A stretch of 64,000 bases of DNA from Agrypnia vestita (GCA_016648135.1 JADDOH010004041.1:1-64000), one strand, 5' to 3'. Shown: positions 10,076-22,340, counted from the first letter of the stretch. The notes: generated by a model from the sequence alone, not told the origin. Made by a program: numbers and translations.

Positions 10076-13000
10076 TGTACGGCTGACCAGGTCTTGAAAA
10101 CACAACCTGGTCATGTTAGAATAAACTGTTTATTGTTATTTATAAAGCTATTGTATTTTTATAACATTTATAAAGCTATTGTACTCATCTCGTGCATTGT
10201 AAAACTTGTAGTAAAATAGATTAGGAGTAAATTTGTATGTATTTCAATGATCGCAATTAGTTCATTGTTGTGAGCCTTTCTCTCGCTTTTCTATAATGCC
10301 TACTAATAAACTAGTGTACTAATACACTAACTAAACAGACCGGTGTTGTTGACCACCACGGGAACATTTCCTTCCGTTTCGTTACAAAACCTTTTATTAG
10401 ATTTTTTAATCTGTGTGTTAATGTTAGCCTAACAAACCATCAATGTATATACTTTTCTAGTATAGAATTCATGTATTGAAACCATACTTGACTATTTTGG
10501 GAATTCAGATTTAGGAGTTTTCTCAACAGTGGAAACCCTTAATATATAATTCAATTCTATTTATTTAATAAATAACATGTACCGTCAAACTAACAAATTT
10601 AATACGTACACGTTATCAATGATATAATAAACTGTAGATACGTCACAAGCGTGAAATCTTGGCAACTCGAAAGTAAGGTCTTATCTGCATTCGTTATCGA
10701 ACGGACCTTCTTTGTGATCGGGCGCGATGCTACGCCGAAAAAAAAAGTCCCGGGGAAAAAGAAACAGAGTATCGTACACTTTTGTAAGAATGAGTATGTC
10801 ATTTTAGTCACCGTGAACTCAAATTACCTGATTTTTACGTGATTACATGATTATGTGATTTGTTGTCTCTTTCAATGCAATATTTGCTACATATGAAAGT
10901 CAGTTAATATGGGAATAACGTGTCTATATTATAATACGTCAATGCATGTTTTTACGTTTTACAAACGTATATAAGGATTCTTATTAAAGATGTGCGAGAA
11001 TCTTGTTTCGGGCAACCCTTTTAGAAATATGGAAAAGATCAATATCCAAAATGATGATATTGTTCAGTATAGCGGAAGCTCCCAACAGGTATAACCATCG
11101 CCAGGTCGATCCTGTATATTGGAATGTGAAAAACAATCAATGTTGACGCTGTCTTAGATAATTATCAGGAACATACAAATCAATGCTCCGCGTAATTTCA
11201 GGATTATTGATCATACAGCGCAACAATCGATAAAAAGATCTCTAAAGTATTGTAAGCATGCATACCCTGGAGAAACTCGGTTGGGGAGAGCCGAGGATAA
11301 TGCCCGTACTCTCTCACATAGAGATAGATATCTTAGAAACTTGTAAGCAGCGCTGTAAGTCAATAGCGAGGCGCTAATACAATTAGATCGTATTTGAAGT
11401 TTAACGAGAAAGAAAGAAGGGCATAGTCTGGTTGTTCCAGTTCCGTTACTTTGCACACTTATACAGAATAAACATAATTATCTCGACCACTGAGCCTACA
11501 TCCTGCAAAATCTTCCGTGCCGACATAAACCATCGTTTTCCTTTACATTTTGACCAATTCAACCAACGATTATAAACCCATCTGAGAACTCTCAAATTGT
11601 TACACTGCGTAAGTGAGTACAGACCTAATTAGGAAGTAATTATCTTACGCAATTTTGGTGCTTCATCTCATCCGGGTCCAATAGGTCAATCATTAATTAA
11701 ATGTTCGTTAATGCTCGGTCTATTAAAGGCAAACCTAAAATCTGGTTTATATTATAAAGCACGGTTCACATGATGCCTCTTAGCGGATTAAAAGTACACA
11801 AAAATTTCAGTGCTGACCACTACCGTTCTGCTAAGTCTTGATTCCAAAACGAAAGAGTGAACTAAAATTTAGTGCGTTTCATATCGAACATACTGTAGTG
11901 TATCTTGATGTGCGTGTATTCGTGCGGGTGGGTCTGTGTGTGGCTCAAGAGGAGCGCACGGATGACGGGTCAGGCACGACAAGCTTGCTCGGTAAGACAG
12001 GCGGTCGCGGGATAAACCTAATATTGTATATTATTATTATTACTGGAATAAACGTGCGAAGTAACACCGGAGTATTATTGAGATTACCGGACTCTTACAC
12101 GCTCAGGAAGAAACACCATGCATTTCAGCTACTTTGGAAACTAGGCGGGCGTTCGGCTGGGTCTCAATAGTTCCAGGTAATGGACACTGGTGCGGGATTT
12201 TCGTTCACTATAGTCGGGACCAAACCAACCGACGGCCGCGGTTGTAAAAAACGTAATGAGTGGTCGCGTTGCGCATCCCTACTGATATTATGATTTATGG
12301 TCGCAGTCGTCAGTTATAGAGCCCGCATCGCTCCAAGTAGGTCAAAAGATCGTCGACGAAAAACGTGAGCCAAGACGCAACGCAACGTGAAAACGGACCT
12401 TAACGCCAGCCGCCGACCCGAGGCAACCATAATTAAGTGATGGCTTTTATGTTTTCCACGTTTCAATGTATAATGGTTGCGTAAATCTACCTGAATATTA
12501 AATTGGTCACCTGTACACTGTGTTTGTTTGCGAAGCGGCACGTGTCGCGTTCATGTTCAAGGTACCGAGTAGTCAGTAGGTTTGGTTTGCGTTCTTACTT
12601 TAACGAACCCAGTGAAGAGAGCCGATTATGTGCAGAACCGAACAGATTATGCGGTGGAGTTTAGAGCGATGTAATTTAAATACATAAATATGTATAGCGC
12701 ACGTGCACATAACAATTTAACGATTTGTGTATTTGGGGAGTGTGTTTAGCAGGCGCGTGCAATCGGTATATTAAAGAATGTTGAGGAATCATATATAGAC
12801 ATTTGGGGAAAAAAGTGAAATTGAATAATTATCTGACTGAATATTACGATATAATAAAATCCGAATAATATGGACTGTCCCCACGCAAACCAGGACACCC
12901 GCAAAAAGGCAATTTTTGAAGTCTGGCCTGACAAGCAAAATGGGCGTATTTATCCGCTTGTACGTCAATTTTTTCTCTGAAAAAAGTATAAACATTTTTA

Positions 13001-13174
13001 AAATTCATTTTGTAAACAAGTAAGTTCTAATTAAATAAAGCTTATTCCCGATGCTGTTATCACAGGGAAGGAAAATTATTTTGAAAGGAAGGTGACTGCA
13101 GAAACAAAGTAAACGGTGCTCTGGATGCAAATGTGGCGAAAAATGTATTAAAAATGTAAGAAGCGAGACTATAT
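10076..13174. other. Intergenic, no supported gene; GC-richer patch 12180-12640
   Basis: I recognise no protein in 10076-13174. The open frames at 11211-11456 and 11838-12170 have no family signature. The stretch 12180-12640 is richer in GC and CpG than its surroundings and holds inverted open frames of no known type. A promoter or untranslated exon is possible but unproven. Confidence 0.4.
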
Positions 13175-13665
13175 AAAGGAGCTCTGGTGCCGACAACAAT
13201 GTATTGAAGGAAAGTCTGGAATTGGCAAAAAACGAAGAAAAGTAGACTGAATGCGGTCTCTTAGGCGCTTGTGTGAAAAATCTTTGTCAATAGAGTGAAG
13301 AATTAGCAAATTAGGAATTAACATAATGCTGGCTGTAGTGTAGTTGATAGTCTGAAAGAGAGGATCGCTGTGATAGTTTTGGTCGTGTGAGGAAAAGATG
13401 GTAAAGAAAATATGAGGACATTATTTAAAGTCAACAGAAACGGATGGAGTTCTTGAAAGAGCTGGTAGAGTCAGATAAACCAAATATTGGAGGACGATCC
13501 CGTTACAACAACCCGTTCAACAACCGAATAGCGTGTATAAGAAGATGTATGAAAGTGGATGAAGTAAAAGTGATGTACCAGAAAAGAATAGTGTGGCGTT
13601 CTATCATCTCTGCCTACTCTCGGAAAACGAGGTTCTGGTTAGTTAATTAGTTACTATATGCATAT
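13175..13665 (+). pseudogene. RTE-like retrotransposon tail, degenerate
   Basis: A plus-strand copy of the family at 5019. The nucleotide order is conserved (gtagactgaatgcggtctct, gtgtgaaaaatctttgtcaa) with many indels. The 68-codon frame at 13444-13650 keeps CIRRCMKVDEVKVMYQKR and VWRSIISAYS. It ends in GGTTAGTTAATTAGTTA, the family's GTTA-type tail. Confidence 0.7.
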
Positions 13666-13713
13666 GTTAGTTATACTATACGTATAAATTAGCTATTATA
13701 CTATATTTATTTA

Positions 13714-13763
13714 GTATATTATAGGTACATACATATACGAATATGTATGTACCTATAATATAC
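13714..13763. repeat. Perfect hairpin, 23-bp arms, 4-nt loop
   Basis: The arms 13714-13736 and 13741-13763 are exact inverted complements (core TATAGGTACATACATAT) around ACGA. It sits just after an RTE tail. Confidence 0.85.
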
Positions 13764-14039
13764 CTACAACACATATAACATATAACTTACCTACCCGTCT
13801 TAACCAATTTAGGCTTTAATCAAATATTTACATTGTAACTGATATCATTAGCATTTGCGATTACGCCATGGTAATGATATTCGGAAGTTCAGAAAATAAT
13901 GGCCGAATTTAATTTTATAAATGTACATATTATGTTCATCGTTTTGAATTTTATTTCCTAAAGTACCTATGTGATTTACTCTTTTTGTTTTTTTTACAGA
14001 CATAAATCTGCTTTATTTATTCATTACTAATATTAAGGA

Positions 14040-14130
14040 GCAGCTTTTTGTATAGTGGTTATGACTCTCGCCTAGCGATCCAGTGGTCGGTGGTTCGAGC
14101 CGCATTCCAGGACACCAGCAAGTTAATCCT
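14040..14130 (+). repeat. tRNA-derived SINE fragment
   Basis: An A-box-like TATAGTGGTTATGACTC at about 14051 and a B-box-like GGTTCGAGCC (14092-14101) have tRNA-like spacing, followed by cgcattccaggacacc. The segment is repeated in inverted, diverged form at 29922-29985. Confidence 0.55.
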
Positions 14131-14410
14131 ATTGCACAAGCGTTGAAAATAGTAAGAATATTGATGAGACATGTTTTTCGTGTTCAAATGTCTTTTTAAA
14201 AAATAGTAATTAATTTTTAGTTTCTAGAATTGACAGAGAATTACACGATGTATTGGGATTCAGTAACCTTATTGCTCATGATTTTGGCAGGAAAGTTAAA
14301 ACAGGGAGGTTGTTTTAACTGTTACATCAATGCTCACACTGCATTTTTAACAATATTTTTAAATGAAAGTATGTTCTAAGAACACAGTTACTGGATTTGG
14401 TGTCCGGAGG

Positions 14411-14876
14411 GGTGATTATTTAATTAGGGATAAATTAGAGAAGTCTCGCAGAGACGAAGCTATTTAATTATGAGAGACGTGGATGGAAGTCTCTTATATG
14501 ATGACTCAGGGCTTACAACCTGTACGAGCTGATTTAAGTGATCACAATTTGAAAAATAAAATATAGAGGTACCATTAACATTTGCTAAATCTATGTACAT
14601 ATATTAACTTGTTAATGAGAAAAAATAACAACATACGACTCTAGTAGAGGCCAGTAGAGGATTCGAACATATATGTAGAACTTTAAAAAACTGATAATGT
14701 GTGGATGCTCTTATGATGGAATTGGCGAACGTTGCATTGTGTACAGTGATCACTTAAGCCAGCTCCTACAGGTTGTAAGCCCTGAGCCATCGTATAAGAG
14801 ACTTCCATCCATTTTTCTCTTGTATAAATAGCTTCGTTATGTGAGACTTCTATAATTTATCCTTAATTAAATTATC
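14411..14876. mobile_element. Long-inverted-repeat element with ~130-bp arms
   Basis: The left arm is 14411-14545 and the right arm 14746-14876, with shared blocks GGGCTTACAACCTGTA, GGATGGAAGTCTCTTATA and a TTAAGTGATCAC inner end. The spacer is about 200 bp. One-arm copies lie at 31900-32095 (plus) and, diverged, at 26085-26230 and 21222-21320. Confidence 0.7.
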
Positions 14877-15651
14877 ATATTGTCAATTGCCTTGAAATTT
14901 TGTTTTTGAATTTCAATTTGCAGCGCGAAAATAATATTGCTTTGTGATTGAAGAATATTGTAAGTTGTAATGAGTCGTGGTGGGTAATAATGGAGAGAAG
15001 TATCCGATATTCACAACAAAAAGAATTAAATGAAATGTGTCGTATATTGAGGTGATTCTGGTGGGAACTGTTTTTTGAATTTCGCTAGATGAATGTATAA
15101 ACTGCTAAAAATTATTATTAGATATCGATCTTTGTTTTCAGTATGAGGAAAAAAGCCTAAAACTATTTATTGAAACTTGCGATGGTAAACAAAATAAATA
15201 AAATAATATTTTCCTAGTTATGACTCAATCTAATAATAATATTTAAATCCCTGCTTATAAATCAATTCTCGGAAAAATGATATTAATTTTTTGCTCTTTC
15301 CTTCCCACGCTCAGGGTGGAAAGAGATGTCGCGATGTTGCATATTTACGTGGAATTGAGAATAATGAGTTAAATTCTGGAAAATTTTGAGAAGTGACAAA
15401 TTGGATACTGAGGAAAAACTCGAAATGAGGGGAGGTCAATGTCGTCTTCTGAAAAAGTCATCAAGGATTAATCAGTCAACTGTGGATATAATTACAATTA
15501 AACGGTAATAATTACCATGTCAATGTCACATTACCACGTAATAATGAATCACTTTTTATCAAGGTATTATGGGCCGTGCGTTTAAATGTATCTAGAGAAA
15601 TACTTATAACAGTAATTTCATAGAAAAGGAAGAATTATATCCCTTTCCATT
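14877..15651. other. Intergenic, no supported feature
   Basis: AT-rich, no recognisable gene or repeat ends. Confidence 0.4.
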
Positions 15652-15783
15652 TAAGAAAGATTATCGAATTAGTATGTGTGAGCCGTGCGTACGAGCACAT
15701 TGTTTCGTTGTGTTGGTGTTTATACCCATAACGGTTGTTATATCGTTATTCTAATTCAATTGTCTTTCTTAAATGGAAAGAGG
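15652..15783. mobile_element. Short inverted-repeat element (MITE-like)
   Basis: CCTTTCCATTTAAGAAAGA at 15652 is inverted as TCTTTCTTAAATGGAAAG at 15763-15780. The total length is about 130 bp with no coding capacity. Confidence 0.6.
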
Positions 15784-16672
15784 TCTACCTACATTTATAA
15801 TACAGTAACGAGAAGGTAGTATCAGAAAGAATTACACGTAATCGATGATTCTTCAGCACTTCACATCTTTTATTTGCATCGGTTGGGTTATTCTCATAAA
15901 CTCTGGAAACATCTAGAAAACGACATTATTTATAAAAAGCGATCGATCGTATACTGCGCAGACTGCGTGTCAGAGTTGACAGCGGACTATTATCGTACAA
16001 AGCGAAATCGTGCGGCGTGCGTTGCTAGCGCGTGTGTGATTCCAGCGATAGTAAATCAAGAAAGCACCTACCGACGAGAAGTTTTCTAGTGAGAACCTGA
16101 GTGATTTAATTAATGCGCATCAGTATATGAGAGACAAGTTATTCAGGAGTGATAATTAGTGCAAATTACGAAATTAGATAAAAAGTGCAGCGAAGATTCT
16201 AGAAAGATTTAGTGAGAATTTAAGAACAGTGCTCCAATTAAATTCGTGTCCTCCCACAACTACGATCCCGTGACAATAGTTATAACTACCGACACATAGT
16301 TAAAATTAAATAGTGGTATTTCAAACGGTTATATAATAGTCATTATTTGAGGTATATATCTGATTATATCGATGATTGGGAACAAGTGATAGTCAAGCCG
16401 TTATTTTATCCGGTTACACATTGTACAGTTAATTGCGATTTGAAGCTGATATTATCGGTGGTTGGTAACTGAAATATAACTATTTTCTAGTACCGATGAT
16501 CGCTGATCGAATTGCTAAAAATCAGTTACATCCAATATTACAGTTTGCTCTTTTTTTTTAATAATCAATAATACAGTTTAAATATTTTGAATAAAATTAT
16601 TATCTATATTTGAGGGATATTTTGAATAACGTTATTATATTAAATATATAAATTATATAACATTATATATTA
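15784..16672. other. Unassigned; GC-richer patch 15930-16090
   Basis: A 71-codon unrecognised frame (15874-16089) covers a CpG-richer patch followed by AT-rich sequence with many short ATG-less stretches. It could be an untranslated first exon, but nothing in the sequence proves it. Confidence 0.35.
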
Positions 16673-16900
16673 TGAAAACAAAGGCAGCAATATCAAAAAA
16701 AAAATTAAAAGTATATTTTGAATGCAGTCACTGAAGATGACTAATTTAGAATCCGAGAATTTTATAGAAAATATAGCTTTATCCCTTCCAAAATCGTGTT
16801 TCCAAATAACAATTAAAAGCAAAGACAGCAATGTCCTAGTAGTGTAAAAAGCAAAGGCAGCAATATCCACTTCATACCAATCAGCCCCCTAGTATGTGTC
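16673..16900. mobile_element. GGGTATAAAAGC-family fragment
   Basis: It contains aaggcagcaatatc repeats and aatgcagtcactgaagatga plus a cttccaaaatcgtgtttcc block, all shared with 3126-3379 and 19482-19711. The terminal motif is rearranged: the aaagcaaaggcagcaatatc end occurs twice (about 16679 and 16850). Confidence 0.5.
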
Positions 16901-17066
16901 TCATGAAAAATTGGCAGTTTCATAGTAAAGTGAGAGTTGATGTCAATTTTAGATATTAATGCTTGTACTATTTACAATATCCAATCATGTAAATAGCAAA
17001 AGCATGTCCACTATTTAGTAGCAAACACAGCTTGTTTAATATTTAATTATACCCGTATATAAAAGT

Positions 17067-17740
17067 TTAATATTTAATTATACCCATGTATATTAAAGAA
17101 ATACTGAGGCGGTAATTGTTTTTAAAAACATTTTTCCAATAAGACGTACGTTTCATAGATGCCAGAGAAATTTTCTTGAGTAGCGACAGGTTTTTACTCC
17201 CTTTATATTCTCGTGGCGTCTGCTTGCTTGCCGTCAACAAAAACTTTGGATCGATTTTTGACCCTTTTCCCGTGATCCAATCGAGCTGAAACTTGGCAAG
17301 TAGACTCGTGGCGACGATCAAGAAGATTTATCAAATTTTCGTTGAAAAAAATTAATAATTATAGTATAATTTCGGATTTTTAAAAAATTTTATTGGTTTT
17401 TTCAAATTGGAATCATTAGAAAAGTTTGATTACGGCGGCCCGATAACGTCGCGGAATATTTTCTAAATTTGAATTATTCCGTCGGTATGCATAATAGGTA
17501 CTTTACTACGAATGTCGAAAATCTAAATTGACTGACAAATGTTTTTAGAATACAATCTTCAAAGCATGAAGTGTCTTATCAAAGCTCAAAACATCTGACA
17601 TTTTAGAAATGCATTAAATTACTGTAAGTTTAGTGTTATGTTGTATGTTTTAATTCGTCTTTAATTGTTGTTATATTTTACAAAGAAAGGGAGTATAATA
17701 AAAACTTGGTTTTTATGGGTTACTTTTTTTTAGAAACGTT
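17067..17740 (+). repeat. Dispersed repeat copy 1 (tttggatcgatttttgaccc family)
   Basis: Shares gcgtctgcttgcttg, ttggatcgattttt, gcgacgatcaagaaga and aaaacttggtttttatgggt with 25070-25670 (same orientation) and 36536-36990 (opposite). One edge carries AAAGAAAGGGAGTATAATAA. No protein is encoded; the class is unknown. Confidence 0.65.
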
Positions 17741-17805
17741 TCAGTGGCGTATTTGCTTCTGTACCACTCAATTTCGTCTGCCGATCATCCCGCTTTTGCA
17801 TCTAA

Positions 17806-17950
17806 GGCCCGGTTGTTTCAAATTCGATCAAAGTAAGCGTAGAGTTTAAACTGAAATTTTACGTTCTCCACCAATCAGAAGATCCGTTTTCGTAAAAAAT
17901 CTATGCTTTTATCGACCGCTTACTTTGATCGAACTTGAAACAACCAGGCC
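17806..17950. mobile_element. 145-bp PIF/Harbinger-type MITE with TAA duplication
   Basis: The ends GGCCCGGTTGTTTCAA and TTGAAACAACCAGGCC are inverted repeats that continue into GATCAAAGTAAGCG/CGCTTACTTTGATC. TAA flanks both sides (17803-17805, 17951-17953). TWA target duplications are the hallmark of PIF/Harbinger insertions. The length equals that of the copy at 44469. Confidence 0.8.
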
Positions 17951-18215
17951 TAAGGCTCTTCCGAGTCACGTGTTCCGTGCGGGCGCTCCCGGGGCGGCAA
18001 GGTCGGGGGGCGCGGTCACGTGTGCGGCGCTTCACGGGGCCGAGCAGCCTCCGCGGGGCTTCCCCGCCGAGAGTGCGGCGAAGCCTCGCAAGATCACACT
18101 AATTAAATTATTTTTCAGGCGAGTGACAGGTAGAGAATGTGCTTTGATTCGGCAAATCATCCGCCGGACGTTACGGAATCAATCGCGGCCCGTAACGTGA
18201 CAGAGCCCGCAAACT
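17951..18215. other. CpG-rich patch with two GTCACGTG motifs
   Basis: A sharp GC/CpG increase directly follows the MITE. Two copies of GTCACGTGT (about 17965 and 18016) contain the CACGTG E-box core. The 91-codon frame through it is Ala/Arg/Pro-rich with no known family. It could be a promoter/CpG island or a remnant of an inserted sequence. Confidence 0.45.
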
Positions 18216-18799
18216 GCTCAAACAAAAGGCTGTCTTAATTTATTATCCGTAATTTATAAAAAAATGGATTTATCCTGGCTTCAGTAAAAAGTATATAGCT
18301 ATATGAAAATGGAATAATTTCACCAAGACTACATAGTATACAAGTCTAAGTCTCAAGTGTATCGTAATGAATGATTTATGGCAAAATTTGTTTCACGCAG
18401 TGGCCCTGATTAAAAAAGTTCCGAATTCGACCACTAACCGAATATTTTTTCGATAGATAGATTTCTTTCTGTATATCTTTATATTTGAGGCGAATTAACA
18501 GTTTCAATATCATAAACTATATTCTAAAATTGTAAGTTCACAATAAAATGGTTTTCCATTAAAAAATTAAATATTATAATTTCAATAAATAAATAATATA
18601 TAATAATAATTTTATTATTAATATATAGCAGACACCTTAGATTCTTCTAGCAGCAAAATTGTTATTCTTTTTGAATTTAGTTAATTTATTTGCGTATAAT
18701 ATATTACTGTGAAATTGTAATTTAATTTTTCAATGAATAATAGAAATCCTTTTTTAATCCTTGTTTTAAAATTGTTATAAACTATGTTATATTATATAT
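18216..18799. other. Intergenic, no supported gene
   Basis: AT-rich. The part at 18250-18320 resembles 2010-2125; a ttctttctgtatatctt segment near 18463-18480 resembles the foldback-element arms. Confidence 0.4.
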
Positions 18800-19275
18800 T
18801 GCCACGGGTTCGCGGCAGTGGGAGACAAATAAAATACTTGACATTAATTATAGTTTTATTTAATCATTTTAATTAAGTCACCGAACGCGAACCTAACTTC
18901 AGCAGTATTAGGTAATTTTGACTAATTTCACACTCTTCGCTTAAGAATATTCCACTACTCTGGAACATTTCAGACTCATCTTCTAGAATATTCGTTACGT
19001 CTGTGTGATCTCACTTATTCACTACCGAACGTCCGGTAGGTATTCTCATAATCTATTTCGCTGGTCGTTTCTTTGGAATCGCATAATTGTCACAATAAAT
19101 TGAACTGCGTAACGGTTATGCTGCCCTTTATATAGAGATTGTCAATTCGCGAATGTTCGGGTATGATATTGTGTATTATACACTTTTATAGTAATTTCTT
19201 GTGATTCCTGACCCACGTGCAGACGTGTAATTACTTGATTAAATGTGGTTCTTCTTGGTTAAGGATCTCGTGACA
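18800..19275 (-). mobile_element. Possible solo LTR
   Basis: Read on the minus strand, the segment begins TGTCACGAG and ends CCCGTGGCA (TG...CA), with a TATATAAAGG box (plus 19125-19136) about 140 nt in and an AATAAA signal (plus 18855-18860) near the end. That order is LTR-like. No matching target duplication or internal retrotransposon sequence is seen, so it remains a candidate. Confidence 0.4.
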
Positions 19276-19481
19276 AAATTGATGGCTTGGATCCCGGATA
19301 ATGTACAGATAACGTCTGTTTTTTGTCCAATTTTACTATCATACACAAAACGCTTATCTGCATTATACCCAGGGAATCTAATTATGGGATCCCGGATCAG
19401 TTTACAGTATTAATGAATACCTAGAAACTCTCGGGAATGACATTTTAGATTAATTACGAGGTACAGAATTAGATTAAATAT

Positions 19482-19711
19482 GGGGTATAAAAGCAAATGC
19501 ATCAATATCCAAAAAATTTATGTAGCCACCGAGGATTACTAATTTAAAATTAGTTGTAGATTTAATATATTCTATCCCTTCCAAATTCATGTTTCCTATA
19601 AATGTATAGGCTATGTTTCTTATAAAATCTCGAATTCAGTACATTAAAAATTAGTAATCCCCGATGACTGTATTTTTTTTTTTGATATTACTGCCTTTGC
19701 TTTTATGCCCC
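19482..19711. mobile_element. GGGTATAAAAGC-family element, complete copy
   Basis: Terminal inverted repeats GGGGTATAAAAGC and GCTTTTATGCCCC. Inner arms also pair: ccgaggattactaattt against aaattagtaatccccg near the right end, making most of it palindromic. It is a non-autonomous DNA element. Confidence 0.7.
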
Positions 19712-20159
19712 ACAAATGATGAAACACTGGATACTTTCCTATAGCTTAGGGCAATATAATCATAATAATAAAATTATATCACCTTAGAATTGTTATTGGT
19801 CAATTTTGCAATATTATTTTATTTTCATATACCTACTTAAGTATAAAAGAAGGTGTTATAAAAATTAAATAGTGGAAAAAAGCAAGGTTTGTGTTTTGTT
19901 CATATACTTAATTATTAAAAATGGATTTCTACATAGTAAACGCCAACTCATTTAAATCTTACATAAAATAAGTTTCTTCTTTTTGAACATTTTAAAATAA
20001 ATGTAACAACGATGAGCTAATCTAGTTAGAATTTTCTAATCTGGGGACTAATTCCAAGATTCCCGAAACGACTGCTGAAAATTAGGATGACGCAAATGTG
20101 TGCTTTATTCTTAATAATCTCGTGCACTGCACCGATGGAATTTGTCGCAAGAAGCAAGA

Positions 20160-20300
20160 CTAGCGGTACATAATGGAGTTCTGGTGCTAATAGAACTAAT
20201 TTATGGAAGAGATGAAATTAACAAAAAGAAAGAAAGCAGACCGAGTATGGTGGAAGTGCAGTCGTCTGCATGAAAAATCCGGGGCAGTCAGCATTGTTGA
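20160..20300 (+). pseudogene. RTE-like retrotransposon fragment
   Basis: Diverged match to 13175-13300 in the same order: atggagttctggtgctaata, aagaaagcagaccgagtatg and gcatgaaaaatcc. No open frame remains. Confidence 0.45.
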
Positions 20301-20500
20301 TTTATGGTGCTTTGATTAATGGTACTTAATAAAATAGTGCATGTTTACACATCAGAAGTCTGGGGTGAGAGCGAATCATCAATGTCAGTTGCATACGTAT
20401 GCATCCCATATACATTTCATTTCAATACCGATAAATCGGTGTTTATTGAACAAAAGCTATTAATACATACATACATAATACATATAAATATAGTATAATA

Positions 20501-20816
20501 TGTAGCAAGCTTCTCGGGGACTGTCTACCTCGCTAGATATATAAAAATACCTGTTCTGAGGTATGTAGCCTTTTTTATCAATTTACCACCTTAGTAGGTA
20601 CATACAAAGAAACATACACCAGATACATTTATGCGGGCGGCCAATACATCATAATACATACGATGTAGCAAGCTTCTCGGGAACTGTCTATCGCTAAAGA
20701 AGAAGTCTCGAATCATCACCATACGTATGGAGAGTATGGCCTTTTTTATCAATTTACCACCTTAGTAGGTACATACAAAGAAACATACACCAGATACATT
20801 TATGCGGGCGGCCAAT
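20501..20816. repeat. Tandem duplication, unit about 170 bp
   Basis: TGTAGCAAGCTTCTCGGG occurs at 20501 and 20664. A 78-bp stretch (20568-20645) is repeated exactly at 20739-20816. The middle parts of the two units differ. Confidence 0.9.
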
Positions 20817-22264
20817 TCTTTCGTGAATTATATAGTTATATAATCCTCTCGCTCTAACGCACGCAACTTAGCTGTGTATGAAAAGAATATCTTTGTTGAT
20901 CGCTCGGCTAGATAAATTTTTGTAGAGTTAGATAAATGACCCCATTGACCCATAGGGTATCATCAATTTGTTAGTGGGAGGAAGAACTCCAACCCTACCA
21001 AAGGAATCTTCTGGTGTTCGTTCAAAGTTTTGAGTTATGTATGCAAGCGTCGTGTGATGTGTGGCAAGCGTTTAAGACAGGCGCACAGCTTATAAATGCC
21101 TCTAGTCGATCGAAAGGTCGAAGACGGAATGATTAAGCGGGTGCGGGCGGCGTGCTATAGCCGCGTGCTTAAGGCTTCGTTTCAAACTCTAATTTATTGA
21201 CATATATATTATAGTACAATAGGTCGTAAGCCCTATGAACACCCAAAAAGACTTCCATACCTACTTTCCCATAAAAAAAAGTTCTATGAGACATCTACAA
21301 TATTGTAACGAGGCTTAAAAGAATCACGCACTCATGTCAAGTGACAGTTATTTGAAATGATTACAATACTACCGAAGTTTCCAGAACGGCCTAGCATAAC
21401 CTACGGCTTACGATAAACATTGAGAAACATCTCCAAAAGTCTGGAAACCGCGAGGAACTTCTCGAAAACGGAGGAAAGATTTCGTAATTTCGATGTCAGC
21501 AATAGCGAATATAATTACGGCACACGGGGGTAAGGACGAGTGTTTTTTCCGTGTGCGTTGACAGCGATAACAGAAGCGAAGGCAGCCGCGAGCGGCGACA
21601 AACTCCTGTCATTTTAAAACCGGCGATTTCTATGGTTTAAGACCCATTTGTTTCAACCACAGATAGTTTCAACTACAAAGTGAAAGTTTTGTGTTTGTCA
21701 TGTAATTTTTTAGACATTTTTTGTGATCCTCGTATTCCACATTCATCCATTACTGTCAGTAAAATCTCGTGTTCCAGTGTGTCGAATGCTTTTTTGAAAT
21801 CTATAAATATTATTCCTACTTTTTTTATCATTCAAATAATTCACACAATATTTTGAGTATATCCAAATCTTTGTACAAATCGATATTTTATTTAATACAT
21901 CGTGCCAATACGGTTTCCCGCCAAAATGTGATCTACGCAACTCTGGAAGTTTTTTTTTTTTTAATATAATTTCGTCCCCCATTACATCTGTAATAAAGTG
22001 TTAGAATCCGTACTCATATATCATATTTTCGTATGTGTTTTTTATTAATTAATCTATTATTTTTGTTAAGACGCTATACAAAAATAAACGATATACGTTA
22101 GTTTTGAATTTTTTTTTTTCATTATTGTATTTTGAGTATATAAATATGATGAAAATAAATTTTGTGTACGAAGATAAATGTTAATCAGGAGGATTTTTTT
22201 GATTAATCGCGCCCCAATCTTGAATCAATCAATACTGTTTTTTCCCGTATGATTTTTTTCGTCA
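20817..22264. other. Intergenic, no supported gene
   Basis: The block 21222-21320 (taggtcgtaagccctatgaa, gacttccatacc) is a diverged piece of the long-inverted-repeat family at 14411. A CG-richer patch lies at 21050-21180. The frames at 21743-21982 are unrecognised. Confidence 0.4.
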
Positions 22265-22340
22265 TTCAGTATAATGTTGCGGCCCGCGTAACTTAGCAAA
22301 TATGTGTATGTGGCCCGAAAAAAAAGGTTGAGTACCGCTG
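22265..22340 (-). mobile_element. hAT-type transposon end
   Basis: On the minus strand, CAGCGGTACTCAACCTTTTT (22340-22321) continues into CGGGCCACATA. This is the usual start of hAT-type terminal repeats (CAGNGGTTCTCAACC). The other end is not identified. Confidence 0.5.

Noticed and set aside
11160..11460. Tc1-like transposase remnant (RTLSHRDRYLRNL in one plus frame)
   Set aside because: Only a few residues resemble the family, stops are frequent and no terminal repeats are found nearby.
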